Part shown: in pieces, positions 8,355 through 15,661 of the stretch
Layout of the letters: the number at the start of each line of letters is the position of its first letter
How positions within the stretch are numbered: position 1 is the stretch's first letter
Assembly: GCF_015350905.1 (NCBI RefSeq)
Contig: NZ_JADKRZ010000005.1
Span: forward strand, 1-64,000
DNA from: Curtobacterium sp. VKM Ac-2865
GTDB taxonomy: Bacteria > Actinomycetota > Actinomycetes > Actinomycetales > Microbacteriaceae
Length of the DNA stretch: 64,000 nt
Direction: 5' to 3'
Translations under genes and position numbers: made by a program
Notes under the pieces: generated by a model
The model's input: only the letters and a program-made list of their open reading frames with translations
Database searches by the model: none
Told to the model about the DNA's origin: nothing

Positions 8355-8405
8355 CTCCTGCGCCCTGATTCCGCAGGAGCATTGTGCAATTACCTTGCAT
8401 AATGC
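8355..8405 (-). promoter_or_regulatory. Two adjacent palindromes upstream of the chitinase
   Basis: CTCCTGCG (8355-8362) pairs with CGCAGGAG (8372-8379). Directly abutting is an AT-rich dyad: GCATTGTGCAA (8379-8389) and TTGCATAATGC (8395-8405) are inverted copies with one mismatch and a 5-bp spacer. The second has the size and symmetry of a dimeric repressor site (LacI, GntR or ROK type) and lies about 70-100 bp before the chitinase start. This is a candidate operator; the regulator is not in the window. Confidence 0.5.
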
Positions 8406-8468
8406 TCGCGACCAGGGAGCAGCGTCTATGAGGGAACGTACAGGAAGCGCCGACCGGACGGGGCCGGG

Positions 8469-9635
8469 TCAGGAGGGGGAGAGCCCGAGCTTCCGACCCG
8501 CGAGGCCCCGGCCCATCGCCGTGACCCGGTCGGCGACGGCGACGAGTGCGGCCGCAGCCGGGTCCGACGGCGCACCGAGCACGACGGGGACGCCGGAGTC
8601 GCCGCCCTCGCGCAGGGGGACCGAGAGCGGCACGCTGCCGAGGACGGGGACGGGGACGTCCTGCCCGCGGGACAGCCGCCGTGCGGTCTCGTCCCCACCG
8701 CCCTCGCCGAAGAGGTGCAGCACGGAGCCGTCCGGCTGCACGAGCCCGGACATGTTCTCGATGACGCCGATGACCCGCTGGCCGGTCTGTCGAGCGACGA
8801 TGCCGCTGCGCTCGGCGACGTCGGCCGCGGCGGCCTGGGGGGTGGTCACGACGAGGACCTCGGCGTGGGGGAGCAGCTGTCCGACGGAGATGGCAACGTC
8901 GCCGGTGCCCGGCGGCATGTCGAGCAGGAGCACGTCGAGGTCGCCGAACCACACGTCCGACAGGAACTGGTTCACCGTGCGGTGCAGCATCGGCCCGCGC
9001 CATGACACCGCGGTCGAGGCGTCGTCGACGAACATCCCGATCGAGATGACCTTCACGTCGTGGGCGACCGGCGGCAGGATCATGCTGTCGACCCGGGTGG
9101 GGCGGGGGGCGACGCCGTGCTCGTCGGTCAGGCCCATCAGCCCGGGCACGCTGAAACCGTGCACGTCGACGTCGACGACCCCGACCCGCATCCCGCGGCG
9201 GGCCAGCGCGACGGCCAGGTTGACCGTGACGGTGGACTTGCCGACGCCGCCCTTGCCGCTCGTGACCGCGATGACCCGGGTCAGCGAGTCCGGCGTGAAC
9301 TGGACGCCCTGGGGCCGGCCCTCGCGGAGTCGCTCCGTCAGGGCGCGGCGAACGGCGGGGTCCATCACGGAGACGTCGACGTCCACGGTCGTCACGCCCG
9401 CGACGGAGCCGGCGGCGGCGCGGACGTCGCGCTCGATGGTGTCGGCGGCCGGGCACCCGACGATCGTGAGCTGCAGGTCGACCCGCACCGTGCCTCCTGG
9501 CCGGACGTCGACACCACGGATCATGTCGAGCTCCGTGACGGGCCGACGGATCTCGGGGTCGATCACGCGGCCGAGCGCGACGAGGACCGCGGCGCCGAGC
9601 GCTTCGTCGTCCACGGGGCGCGTGGCGTCAGCCAC
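8469..9635 (-). CDS. Mrp/ApbC-type iron-sulfur cluster carrier ATPase
   Basis: 388 residues. An N-terminal MIP18/DUF59 domain (about 1-95) carries VIDPEIRRPVTEL and a Cys in the GCPAAD motif. A deviant Walker A P-loop ATPase follows, with SGKGGVGKST at about 126-135, then DVDVHG and DMPPGTGD. The family binds and transfers Fe-S clusters. The CxxC usually found after the ENMS motif is absent here (ENMSGLVQPDGS), which I recall is also the case in mycobacterial Mrp. GTG 9635 overlaps the upstream stop by 8 bp with GGCGGA ahead; GTG 9662 is an alternative. It is co-transcribed behind DUF1003 and the MgtE-N protein. Confidence 0.87.
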   Translation of the reverse strand: MADATRPVDDEALGAAVLVALGRVIDPEIRRPVTELDMIRGVDVRPGGTVRVDLQLTIVGCPAADTIERDVRAAAGSVAGVTTVDVDVSVMDPAVRRALTERLREGRPQGVQFTPDSLTRVIAVTSGKGGVGKSTVTVNLAVALARRGMRVGVVDVDVHGFSVPGLMGLTDEHGVAPRPTRVDSMILPPVAHDVKVISIGMFVDDASTAVSWRGPMLHRTVNQFLSDVWFGDLDVLLLDMPPGTGDVAISVGQLLPHAEVLVVTTPQAAAADVAERSGIVARQTGQRVIGVIENMSGLVQPDGSVLHLFGEGGGDETARRLSRGQDVPVPVLGSVPLSVPLREGGDSGVPVVLGAPSDPAAAALVAVADRVTAMGRGLAGRKLGLSPS

Positions 9636-10188
9636 GGAGGTCCGCCGTGCGCTCCGGGTCACCGTCGTCGATGGCGTCGCGGCGGTCCAGCTCCTCGAGC
9701 AGGGACCGGAGCTCGGCGCGGATGAAGTCCTTCGAGGCCATGTCGCGCATCGCCAGGCGGAGTGCCACGACCTCGCGCGCCAGGTACTCGGTGTCGGCGA
9801 GGTTGCGTTCGGCGCGCTGGCGGTCCTGCTCGAACTGCACGCGGTCGCGGTCGTCCTGCCGGTTCTGCGCGAGCAGGATCAGCGGGGCGGCGTACGAGGC
9901 CTGCAGCGAGAGCACGAGCGTCAGGGCGGTGAAGCCGATCGCTGCCGAGTCGAACTGCAGTGCCTTCGGGGTGAGGATGTTCCAGGCCATCCACACCACG
10001 CAGAAGAGCGTCAGGCCGACCAGGAACCAGGGCGTTCCCATTGCACGTGCAATGCCTTCGGTCGCGCGACCGAAGGTGTCGCCGCGGCCGTTGCGCCGGC
10101 GTGTGGGGAGCACGCGCGTGCGCATGCCCTTCGGGGAGTCGAGCCGTTCGTCGGGCCGCTCTCGTCGGTTCTCATCCGTTCGTGCCAC
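9628..10188 (-). CDS. DUF1003 membrane protein
   Basis: 186 residues: a basic, Arg-rich N-terminus (1-35), two membrane helices (about 53-72 and 82-105) and a long charged cytosolic helix (about 108-150, a likely coiled coil), ending acidic. This is the DUF1003 pattern, conserved next to mrp and the MgtE-N gene in actinobacteria. The function is unknown; by neighbourhood it could assist the MgtE-like protein. The start overlaps the upstream gene by 17 bp, so translation is coupled. Confidence 0.83.
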   Translation of the reverse strand: MARTDENRRERPDERLDSPKGMRTRVLPTRRRNGRGDTFGRATEGIARAMGTPWFLVGLTLFCVVWMAWNILTPKALQFDSAAIGFTALTLVLSLQASYAAPLILLAQNRQDDRDRVQFEQDRQRAERNLADTEYLAREVVALRLAMRDMASKDFIRAELRSLLEELDRRDAIDDGDPERTADLRG

Positions 10189-11488
10189 GGGTCGTCCTCC
10201 TTCCCGTCGTCATCGGGGTCCTGCGGCTGCGGGTCCGCAGCCGTGCGGGTTCACCGTCGCTCTGACTTCGCCAGTCGTCGGGCAGGACGTGGTCGAGCAC
10301 GTCGTCGATCGTCACCACCCCGACCAGGCGGTGGGCGTCGTCGACCACGGGGACGGACACGAGGTTGTAGGTCGCCATGACGCGCGTGACCTCGGCGGCG
10401 CTGGCGTCCACGCGCACCGGTTCGGTCTGCTGGTCGATGAGCGTGCCGAGGCGTTCGTTCGGCGGGTAGCGCAGCATCCGCTGGAAGTGCACGAGCCCGA
10501 GGAACCGACCGGTCGGCGGCTCGTACGGGGGCAGCGTCACGCAGACGCTCGCGCCGAGGGCAGGCGCGAGCTCGTGCCGACGGATCAGGGCGAGGCCCTC
10601 GGCGACGGTGGCGTCCGCCGAGACGATCACGGGCTCGGTCGTCATGAGACCACCGGCCGTGTCGGGCTCGTACTCCAGGAGCATGCGGACGTCCTGCGCC
10701 TCTTCCGGCTCCATGAGCTGCAGGAGGGCCTCGCTCCGCTCGTCCGAGAGCTCGGCGAGCAGGTCGGCGGCGTCGTCGGGCTGCATCTGGTCGAGGACGT
10801 CGGCGGCGCGGGCGTCCTCGAGCGAGGACAGGATCTCGACGCGGTCCTGGTCGGGCATCTCCTCGAGCACGTCGGCGAGCCGGTCGTCGGGGAGCTCCTC
10901 GGCGACCTCGAGCCGCCGTTCGACGGGCAGGTCGAGCAGCGTCGACGCCAGGTCGGCGGCGACGAGGTCCGAGTACGCCGCGATGACGTGCTCGGCGGAC
11001 TGCGACTCACCGGGGAGCTCGTCCTCGGTGACCTCGTTCCACGTCGCGAACGTGGTCGGGCCCTTGCCGAACGGGGACGGCGTGGTCTTGGGCTTGCGCA
11101 GGAACAGCTGCGCCACTTCCCAGTCGCCCTGCCCGCGGTCCTCGATCGCGATGTCCTCGATGGTGGCGCGGATGCGGTCACGGGTGATGAGGACCTTGCG
11201 CCCCAGCATCTCCGCGATGACCCGCACCTCGCCGCCGCGCTGGACGAAGCGACGCATGTTCACGAGGCCGGTGGTGATGACCTGCCCGGCACCGATCGAG
11301 GTGATGCGGCCGACCGACACGAAGATGCGGCGCTTGCCGGGGACCTCGACGATCAGCCCGACGACGTGCGGGGGGTCCGCCCGTCGGTAGACGACCAGGA
11401 CGTCCCGGACCTTGCCGACGCGGTCGCCGGCGGGGTCGAAGACGGAGCACCCGGCCAGGCGGGCGACGAATACCTTCGTGGCGCTCAC
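10172..11488 (-). CDS. MgtE intracellular-domain / CBS protein without a channel domain
   Basis: 438 residues with no membrane helix. Residues 1-150 resemble a duplicated PRC-barrel-like beta domain (KVFVARLAG, VGKVRDVLVV, LGRKVLITRD). Residues about 185-290 are a superhelical MgtE_N domain with ADVLEEMPDQD and ADVLDQMQPDDAADLL repeats. Two CBS motifs follow (about 295-410), then an Arg-rich tail. MgtE channels use MgtE_N-CBS as a Mg2+ sensor; here the pore domain is missing, so it is probably a regulatory sensor, like the Rv1232c type. GTG 11488 is chosen because TACGCT lies 6 nt upstream. It heads the three-gene minus-strand operon ending in mrp. Confidence 0.8.
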   Translation of the reverse strand: MSATKVFVARLAGCSVFDPAGDRVGKVRDVLVVYRRADPPHVVGLIVEVPGKRRIFVSVGRITSIGAGQVITTGLVNMRRFVQRGGEVRVIAEMLGRKVLITRDRIRATIEDIAIEDRGQGDWEVAQLFLRKPKTTPSPFGKGPTTFATWNEVTEDELPGESQSAEHVIAAYSDLVAADLASTLLDLPVERRLEVAEELPDDRLADVLEEMPDQDRVEILSSLEDARAADVLDQMQPDDAADLLAELSDERSEALLQLMEPEEAQDVRMLLEYEPDTAGGLMTTEPVIVSADATVAEGLALIRRHELAPALGASVCVTLPPYEPPTGRFLGLVHFQRMLRYPPNERLGTLIDQQTEPVRVDASAAEVTRVMATYNLVSVPVVDDAHRLVGVVTIDDVLDHVLPDDWRSQSDGEPARLRTRSRRTPMTTGRRTTRGTNG

Positions 11489-11494
11489 CCGACC

Positions 11495-11500
11495 AGCGTA
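11495..11500 (-). promoter_or_regulatory. -10 box of the MgtE-N/DUF1003/mrp operon
   Basis: TACGCT (minus strand) ends 6 nt before GTG 11488, at leaderless spacing. Confidence 0.5.
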
Positions 11501-11568
11501 GCCGTTCGCACGGGCCCTTCCCTGGCGGCTCTCGTGCGATCGCAAGGGGAACGGTGGAAGATCATTGT

Positions 11569-12486
11569 GTGAGCACTCAGAGCCCCTTCCGCGGCCGCAC
11601 GGCGCAGGTCTTCCCCACGTTGCCCCGCGGCGACGTCCTCGGCACCTTCGACAGCTACCCGGACGCCCAGGCGGTGGTCGCGAAGCTCGCCGAGTCCGAC
11701 TTCCCGGTGAACAAGCTCTCGATCGTCGGCAACGAGCTCAAGACCGTCGAGCGGGTCACCGGCAAGATGACCTACGGCCGCGCCGCCCTCGCAGGCGCCC
11801 TCTCCGGGCTCTGGCTCGGGTTCTTCTTCGGCATCGTCCTGACGCTGTTCTCGCCCACCGCGAGCGGCCTGATCTTCGCCGCCGCCCTGATCGGTGCCGC
11901 GTTCGGCGTGCTCTACGGCGTCGTCTCCTTCGCGATCACCAAGCGCCAGCGCGACTTCACCAGCGTGCACCAGGTGCTCGCCACGAACTACCAGATCATC
12001 GTCGACCCGCAGCTCGTCGGCCAGGCGCAGCGGATCCTCGGGCAGTTCGGGGCCACCCCGCACGCCGCGTGGAACCCCGGCCAGTCCTCCGGCGCCCCCT
12101 TCCAGGGGCGTCCGCCCCAGCAGCAGGCCCCCCAGCAGCAGCAGCAGCAGTGGCGACCGGGTCCGGACCAGGGCTCGCCCTACGGTGGGCACGCCACACC
12201 GCACAACCAGCCAGGAGGCTCGTCCCAGCCCGGACCGTCGGCTCCCGCCCCGGGGACCCAGCCGCAGTCGCAGCCGCGCTACGGCACCAACGACGGCCCG
12301 CGCTACGGCGAGGTGAGCCAGCCGGGTCAGCGCCCGCCGCAGCAGCCGGCCGCGCCGACCGCCGCCCCCGCCCCGCGTGCGGACGAGCCACCCCGCTACG
12401 GCGAGCGGGTCCCCGGTGCCACGCCTCCGGCCCCCACGTCGGACGATGCTCCCGAGCGACGTCAGGACGACGACCAGCGTTCCTGA
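11569..12486 (+). CDS. General stress protein 17M-like membrane protein with Pro/Gln-rich tail
   Basis: 305 residues. The first 150 match the GSP17M/YflT group: an alpha/beta segment with the TFDSYPDAQAVVAKL motif, then two membrane helices (about 73-95 and 100-125). Residues about 165-305 are a disordered tail rich in Gln, Pro and Gly with a poly-Gln run and three to four repeats of the type PRYG(E/T). The tail motif also occurs in the HtrA protein at 40041. Stress association comes from the Bacillus family name; the role here is unknown. GTG 11569 is preferred (GGTGGAAG 8 nt upstream); GTG 11554 is possible. It is divergent from the MgtE-N operon. Confidence 0.75.
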   Translation: MSTQSPFRGRTAQVFPTLPRGDVLGTFDSYPDAQAVVAKLAESDFPVNKLSIVGNELKTVERVTGKMTYGRAALAGALSGLWLGFFFGIVLTLFSPTASGLIFAAALIGAAFGVLYGVVSFAITKRQRDFTSVHQVLATNYQIIVDPQLVGQAQRILGQFGATPHAAWNPGQSSGAPFQGRPPQQQAPQQQQQQWRPGPDQGSPYGGHATPHNQPGGSSQPGPSAPAPGTQPQSQPRYGTNDGPRYGEVSQPGQRPPQQPAAPTAAPAPRADEPPRYGERVPGATPPAPTSDDAPERRQDDDQRS

Positions 12487-12505
12487 CGCTGACCACCACG
12501 AACAC

Positions 12506-12562
12506 CGAACGGCCACGGAGCGTCGCCCGCTGAACAGGGGGTGGACTTTTCGTGGCCGTTCG
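12506..12562. terminator. Long-loop hairpin between convergent genes
   Basis: CGAACGGCCACG (12506-12517) and CGTGGCCGTTCG (12551-12562) are perfect 12-bp complements around a 33-nt loop, between the stops at 12486 and 12587. The loop holds a TTTT run. Probable bidirectional terminator. Confidence 0.5.
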
Positions 12563-12586
12563 TCGTCGCGGCGTGTGCCGCCGGTG

Positions 12587-13063
12587 TCAGAGGAGCTTCG
12601 AGAAGCAGACCGACAGGGGAGCGCCCTCGTAGGGGCCGAAGTTCGCGATGCGGGTGAAGCCCTCCCGCTCGTAGAACCGGATCGCCCGGGTCTGCGCAGG
12701 ACCGGTCTCGAGCACGACGGCGGGCGACCCGAGGTCGAGCGCGGCTTCCTCGAGGCGGCGGAGGATGTCCGTCGCGACACCGGCGCCCCGGGACTCACGT
12801 CGGACGTACATCCGCTTGATCTCCGTGATGCCGTCGTCGACGAGTCGCAGACCGCCGCACCCGAGCGGGGTGCCGTCCTGGTCGCGGGCCACGAAGAACA
12901 CCACCATGGACTCGGCGGTCGGCTTGCGCCCGGGTTCGGTGTCGCCCCCGTAGGTGCTGTCGATCTCGATGCGCTGGGCGGCACGCAGCCGCTGGGCGTC
13001 GGGCGAGTCGAAGTGCTCGACGTCGATCGTGACGCTCTGCGGGGTGACCTCGGGGGTGCTCAC
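12587..13063 (-). CDS. GNAT family N-acetyltransferase
   Basis: 158 residues with the GNAT fold. The acetyl-CoA motif A is RRESRGAGVATDILRRLE (about 88-105), preceded by the IKRMYV beta-strand, and motif B is AIRFYEREGFTRI near the C-terminus. The acceptor amine cannot be predicted. GTG 13063 overlaps the stop of the upstream aminopeptidase by 4 bp (GTGA), so the two are a translationally coupled pair, with the acetyltransferase second. Confidence 0.85.
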   Translation of the reverse strand: MSTPEVTPQSVTIDVEHFDSPDAQRLRAAQRIEIDSTYGGDTEPGRKPTAESMVVFFVARDQDGTPLGCGGLRLVDDGITEIKRMYVRRESRGAGVATDILRRLEEAALDLGSPAVVLETGPAQTRAIRFYEREGFTRIANFGPYEGAPLSVCFSKLL

Positions 13064-14556
13064 CCGTTCAGGCTAGCGCCGGAGCGGGCAATCCACCCCT
13101 CCACGTCCGAGGGGGTCCTGGGGATGCCGACCGACAGGTTCTCGGCCCCGTCGGCCGTCACCAGGACGTCGTCCTCGATGCGGACGCCGATGCCGCGGAA
13201 CTCCTCGGGCACGGTGAGGTCGTCCTGCTGGAAGTACAGCCCGGGCTCGATCGTGAAGACCATGCCCTCCTGCACGACGCCGTCGATGTAGAGCTCACGT
13301 CGGGCCTTCGCGCAGTCGTGGACGTCGAGCCCGAGGTGGTGGCTCGTGCCGTGCACCATGTAGCGGCGGTGGAGCTGGTTGTCCGGCTGCAGGGACTCCT
13401 CGGCGGAGACGGGCAGGAAGCCCCACTCGGCGGTCTTCCGCGCGATGACCTCCATCGCGGTGGCGTGGACCTGGCGGAAGGTGATGCCGGGCTTCACGAT
13501 CGCGAAGGCGGCGTCGGCGGCTTCGAGCACGGCGTCGTAGACCATGCGCTGCACGGGGGTGAACGTCCCGCTGACGGGCAGCGTGCGGGTGATGTCGGCG
13601 GTGTAGAACGAGTCGACTTCCACCCCGGCGTCGATGAGGATGAGGTCACCGGGCTGCACGGCGCCGTCGTTCCGCGTCCAGTGCAGGATGCACGCGTGGT
13701 GGCCCGAGGCCGCGATCGTGTCGTACCCGACCGTGTTGCCGTCGGCCCGTGCGCGGCGGTTGAAGGTGCCCTCGACGATGCGCTCGCCGCGGGGGTGCGC
13801 CAGCACGGCGTCGAAGTCGGCGATGACGTCTGCGAACCCGTGCTCGGTGGCGTCGACGGCCTTGCGGAGCTCGTTGACCTCGTACGCGTCCTTGACCAGG
13901 CGGAGTTCGGAGAGGTCGCGGGACAGGACGTCGTCCGTCGCGGCGACCCCGTCGGTCTCGCCGGCGCCACCGACGGGCGAGCCGAGGCGCAGGTCGAGCG
14001 AGCGGGTGAGCTCGACGTCGGCGTCACGGACGAGGAGCGCCGTGTCGTCGAGGGCGTCGAGGACGGCGGGGAGGTCCCCGAGGTCGGCGGTCGCCAGACC
14101 GAGGTCCGCCGCGACCTCGTCCAGGGAGGGACGCGGACCGACCCAGAACTCACCGATCTCGGGGTTGGCGTAGAACTCCTCGGAGTCGCGGCCGGCGGTG
14201 GCGCGGAAGTACACGGTGGCGTCGTGCCCGTCGTCGGTCGGCGTCATCACGAGCACGGAGCCGACGACGGTGTCGGTGCCCCAGCCGGTGAGGTGCGCGA
14301 ACGTGGAGTGCGGGCGGAACGGGTAGTCGCAGTCGTTCGAGCGGACCTTGGCGGTGCCGGCGGGCACGACGACCGTGCGGCCGGGGTGCAGTTCGGAGAC
14401 CCGGGCCCGCCGTGCGGCGGCGAAGGGCGCCTGCTCGCGCTGTGCGGGCACGGGGCGGTCGTGCTCGGCCCACTGGGACCCGATGAAGTCCTTGAACGTG
14501 GCGGATCCGGGAGTGGTGGAGCGGTTGCTCGTCGCGCGGGGAGTGGTGTCGGCCAT
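13060..14556 (-). CDS. pepP: Xaa-Pro aminopeptidase (M24B, AMPP type)
   Basis: 498-residue cytosolic metallopeptidase that removes N-terminal residues preceding proline. The N-terminal creatinase-like domain spans about 50-225; the pita-bread catalytic domain starts around 240. The dinuclear metal ligands are visible: an Asp in LILIDAGVEVDSFY and the next in YTADITRT, His in HGTSHHLGLDVHD, Glu in FTIEPGLY, and Glu in GIGVRIEDDVLVT. ATG 14556 is chosen because the family N-terminus starts here, with a GGGGG stretch and GATGAT box just upstream. Residues 1-25 look disordered. It is coupled to the GNAT gene and divergent from the PHP gene across 69 bp. Confidence 0.92.
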   Translation of the reverse strand: MADTTPRATSNRSTTPGSATFKDFIGSQWAEHDRPVPAQREQAPFAAARRARVSELHPGRTVVVPAGTAKVRSNDCDYPFRPHSTFAHLTGWGTDTVVGSVLVMTPTDDGHDATVYFRATAGRDSEEFYANPEIGEFWVGPRPSLDEVAADLGLATADLGDLPAVLDALDDTALLVRDADVELTRSLDLRLGSPVGGAGETDGVAATDDVLSRDLSELRLVKDAYEVNELRKAVDATEHGFADVIADFDAVLAHPRGERIVEGTFNRRARADGNTVGYDTIAASGHHACILHWTRNDGAVQPGDLILIDAGVEVDSFYTADITRTLPVSGTFTPVQRMVYDAVLEAADAAFAIVKPGITFRQVHATAMEVIARKTAEWGFLPVSAEESLQPDNQLHRRYMVHGTSHHLGLDVHDCAKARRELYIDGVVQEGMVFTIEPGLYFQQDDLTVPEEFRGIGVRIEDDVLVTADGAENLSVGIPRTPSDVEGWIARSGASLNG

Positions 14557-14612
14557 GCCCCCATCATCGCATCGCGGTCGACCGACGGTCCGAGCGTCCG
14601 CCGACCTGTGGA

Positions 14613-14618
14613 TAGGAT
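14613..14618 (+). promoter_or_regulatory. -10 box of the PHP gene
   Basis: TAGGAT ends 7 nt before GTG 14626, at leaderless spacing. It also supports 14626 over the upstream in-frame GTG 14608. Confidence 0.5.
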
Positions 14619-14625
14619 CAGCGAC

Positions 14626-15498
14626 GTGCCTGATCCGTTCATCGACCTGCACACGCACTCGAGTGTCTCCGACGGCACCGAACCGCCCGCAGCACTCGTC
14701 CGGGCCGCCGCCGCCGCCGGACTCGACGGCGTGGCGCTCACCGACCACGACACCACGTCGGGGTGGGACGAAGCCGTCGCCGCAGTGCGCGAACTGCCCC
14801 TGACGCTCGTCCCGGGCCTCGAGCTCAGCACCCGCGTCGGCTACCGCAGCGTGCACGTCCTCGGCTACCTCGTCGATCCGGCGGACCCCGGCCTGGTCGC
14901 GGAGACCGGACGCATCCGCGAGGGTCGGCTCTCGCGCGCGCGACGCATGGTCGACCGCATCGGGCAGGACCACCCGATCACGTGGGAGGACGTCCTGGCT
15001 CAGGCTCGCAGGGGCGCGACCATCGGCCGTCCCCACATCGCCGACGCCCTCGTCGCCCGCGGGCTCGAGTCCGACAGGAGCGCGGCGTTCCGCGGCATCC
15101 TGCACCCGGCCTCCGGGTACTACGAGCCGCACGACGCCCCCTCACCCCTGCGCGGCGTCGAACTCATCCGCGCTGCCGGGGGCGTCCCCGTGATCGCGCA
15201 CCCCGCGGCGTCGTCCCGCGGGGTCGTCATGGACGAGGACGACCTCCGCGAGCTCGTCGACGCCGGCCTCGGCGGTGTCGAGGTCGACCACCGCGAGAAC
15301 GTCGCCCACGGCAAGCGCACGCTCCTCGAGTGGGCCGACCGCTACGGCCTGTTCGTCACCGGGTCGAGCGACTACCACGGCACCGGCAAGCCCAACCGGC
15401 TCGGTGAACACCGCACGGCCCGGCACGCGTTCGACGCCATCGTCACGCAGGCCACCGGCAGCGCGCCCGTGGTCGGCCCCGGCTCGCGCCTGTCCTGA
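14626..15498 (+). CDS. PHP-domain phosphoesterase (RNase AM/TrpH-like)
   Basis: 290 residues of PHP fold. The metal-binding motifs are HTHSSVSDGTEPP near the N-terminus, LTDHDTTSGWDEA, PGLELST, IAHPAAS and the C-terminal GSSDYHGTGK. This set matches the TrpH/YciV group, some members of which are 5'-3' exoribonucleases or nucleoside 3',5'-bisphosphate phosphatases. The exact substrate is open. It is not fused to a polymerase. The GTG start is leaderless by spacing. A structured element and a terminator lie downstream, so it is probably monocistronic. Confidence 0.87.
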   Translation: MPDPFIDLHTHSSVSDGTEPPAALVRAAAAAGLDGVALTDHDTTSGWDEAVAAVRELPLTLVPGLELSTRVGYRSVHVLGYLVDPADPGLVAETGRIREGRLSRARRMVDRIGQDHPITWEDVLAQARRGATIGRPHIADALVARGLESDRSAAFRGILHPASGYYEPHDAPSPLRGVELIRAAGGVPVIAHPAASSRGVVMDEDDLRELVDAGLGGVEVDHRENVAHGKRTLLEWADRYGLFVTGSSDYHGTGKPNRLGEHRTARHAFDAIVTQATGSAPVVGPGSRLS

Positions 15499-15514
15499 CG
15501 GGCGCGTTGCGCCG

Positions 15515-15597
15515 CGCTGCGACGAGGCTCGTCCTCCGCGACAGGCCGTGCACTCCTCATCGTGAGGACCGTCGCGGAGCGTGAGCCTCGTGCAGCG
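15515..15597. repeat. Large imperfect inverted repeat with internal hairpin
   Basis: Arm 15515-15542 and arm 15571-15597 are complementary over about 27 bp with one unpaired base and three mismatches. The 28-nt centre contains TCCTCA/TGAGGA (15554-15567), a perfect 6-bp hairpin with a 3-nt loop. The arms contain GAGGCTC/GAGCCTC, as in other repeats here. It lies in the convergent PHP/helicase gap next to a separate terminator. Confidence 0.75.
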
Positions 15598-15618
15598 ACG
15601 AAGCGGATGGGGACGACG

Positions 15619-15648
15619 AAGGGCCCGTCGCGTCAGCGACGGGCCCTT
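15619..15648. terminator. Terminator hairpin between PHP gene and DEAD-box helicase
   Basis: AAGGGCCCGTCGC (15619-15631) pairs perfectly with 15636-15648 over a 4-nt loop; the stem ends in CTT followed by GT. It can act in either direction for the two convergent genes. Confidence 0.8.
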
Positions 15649-15661
15649 GTGCCGGGAGGCG

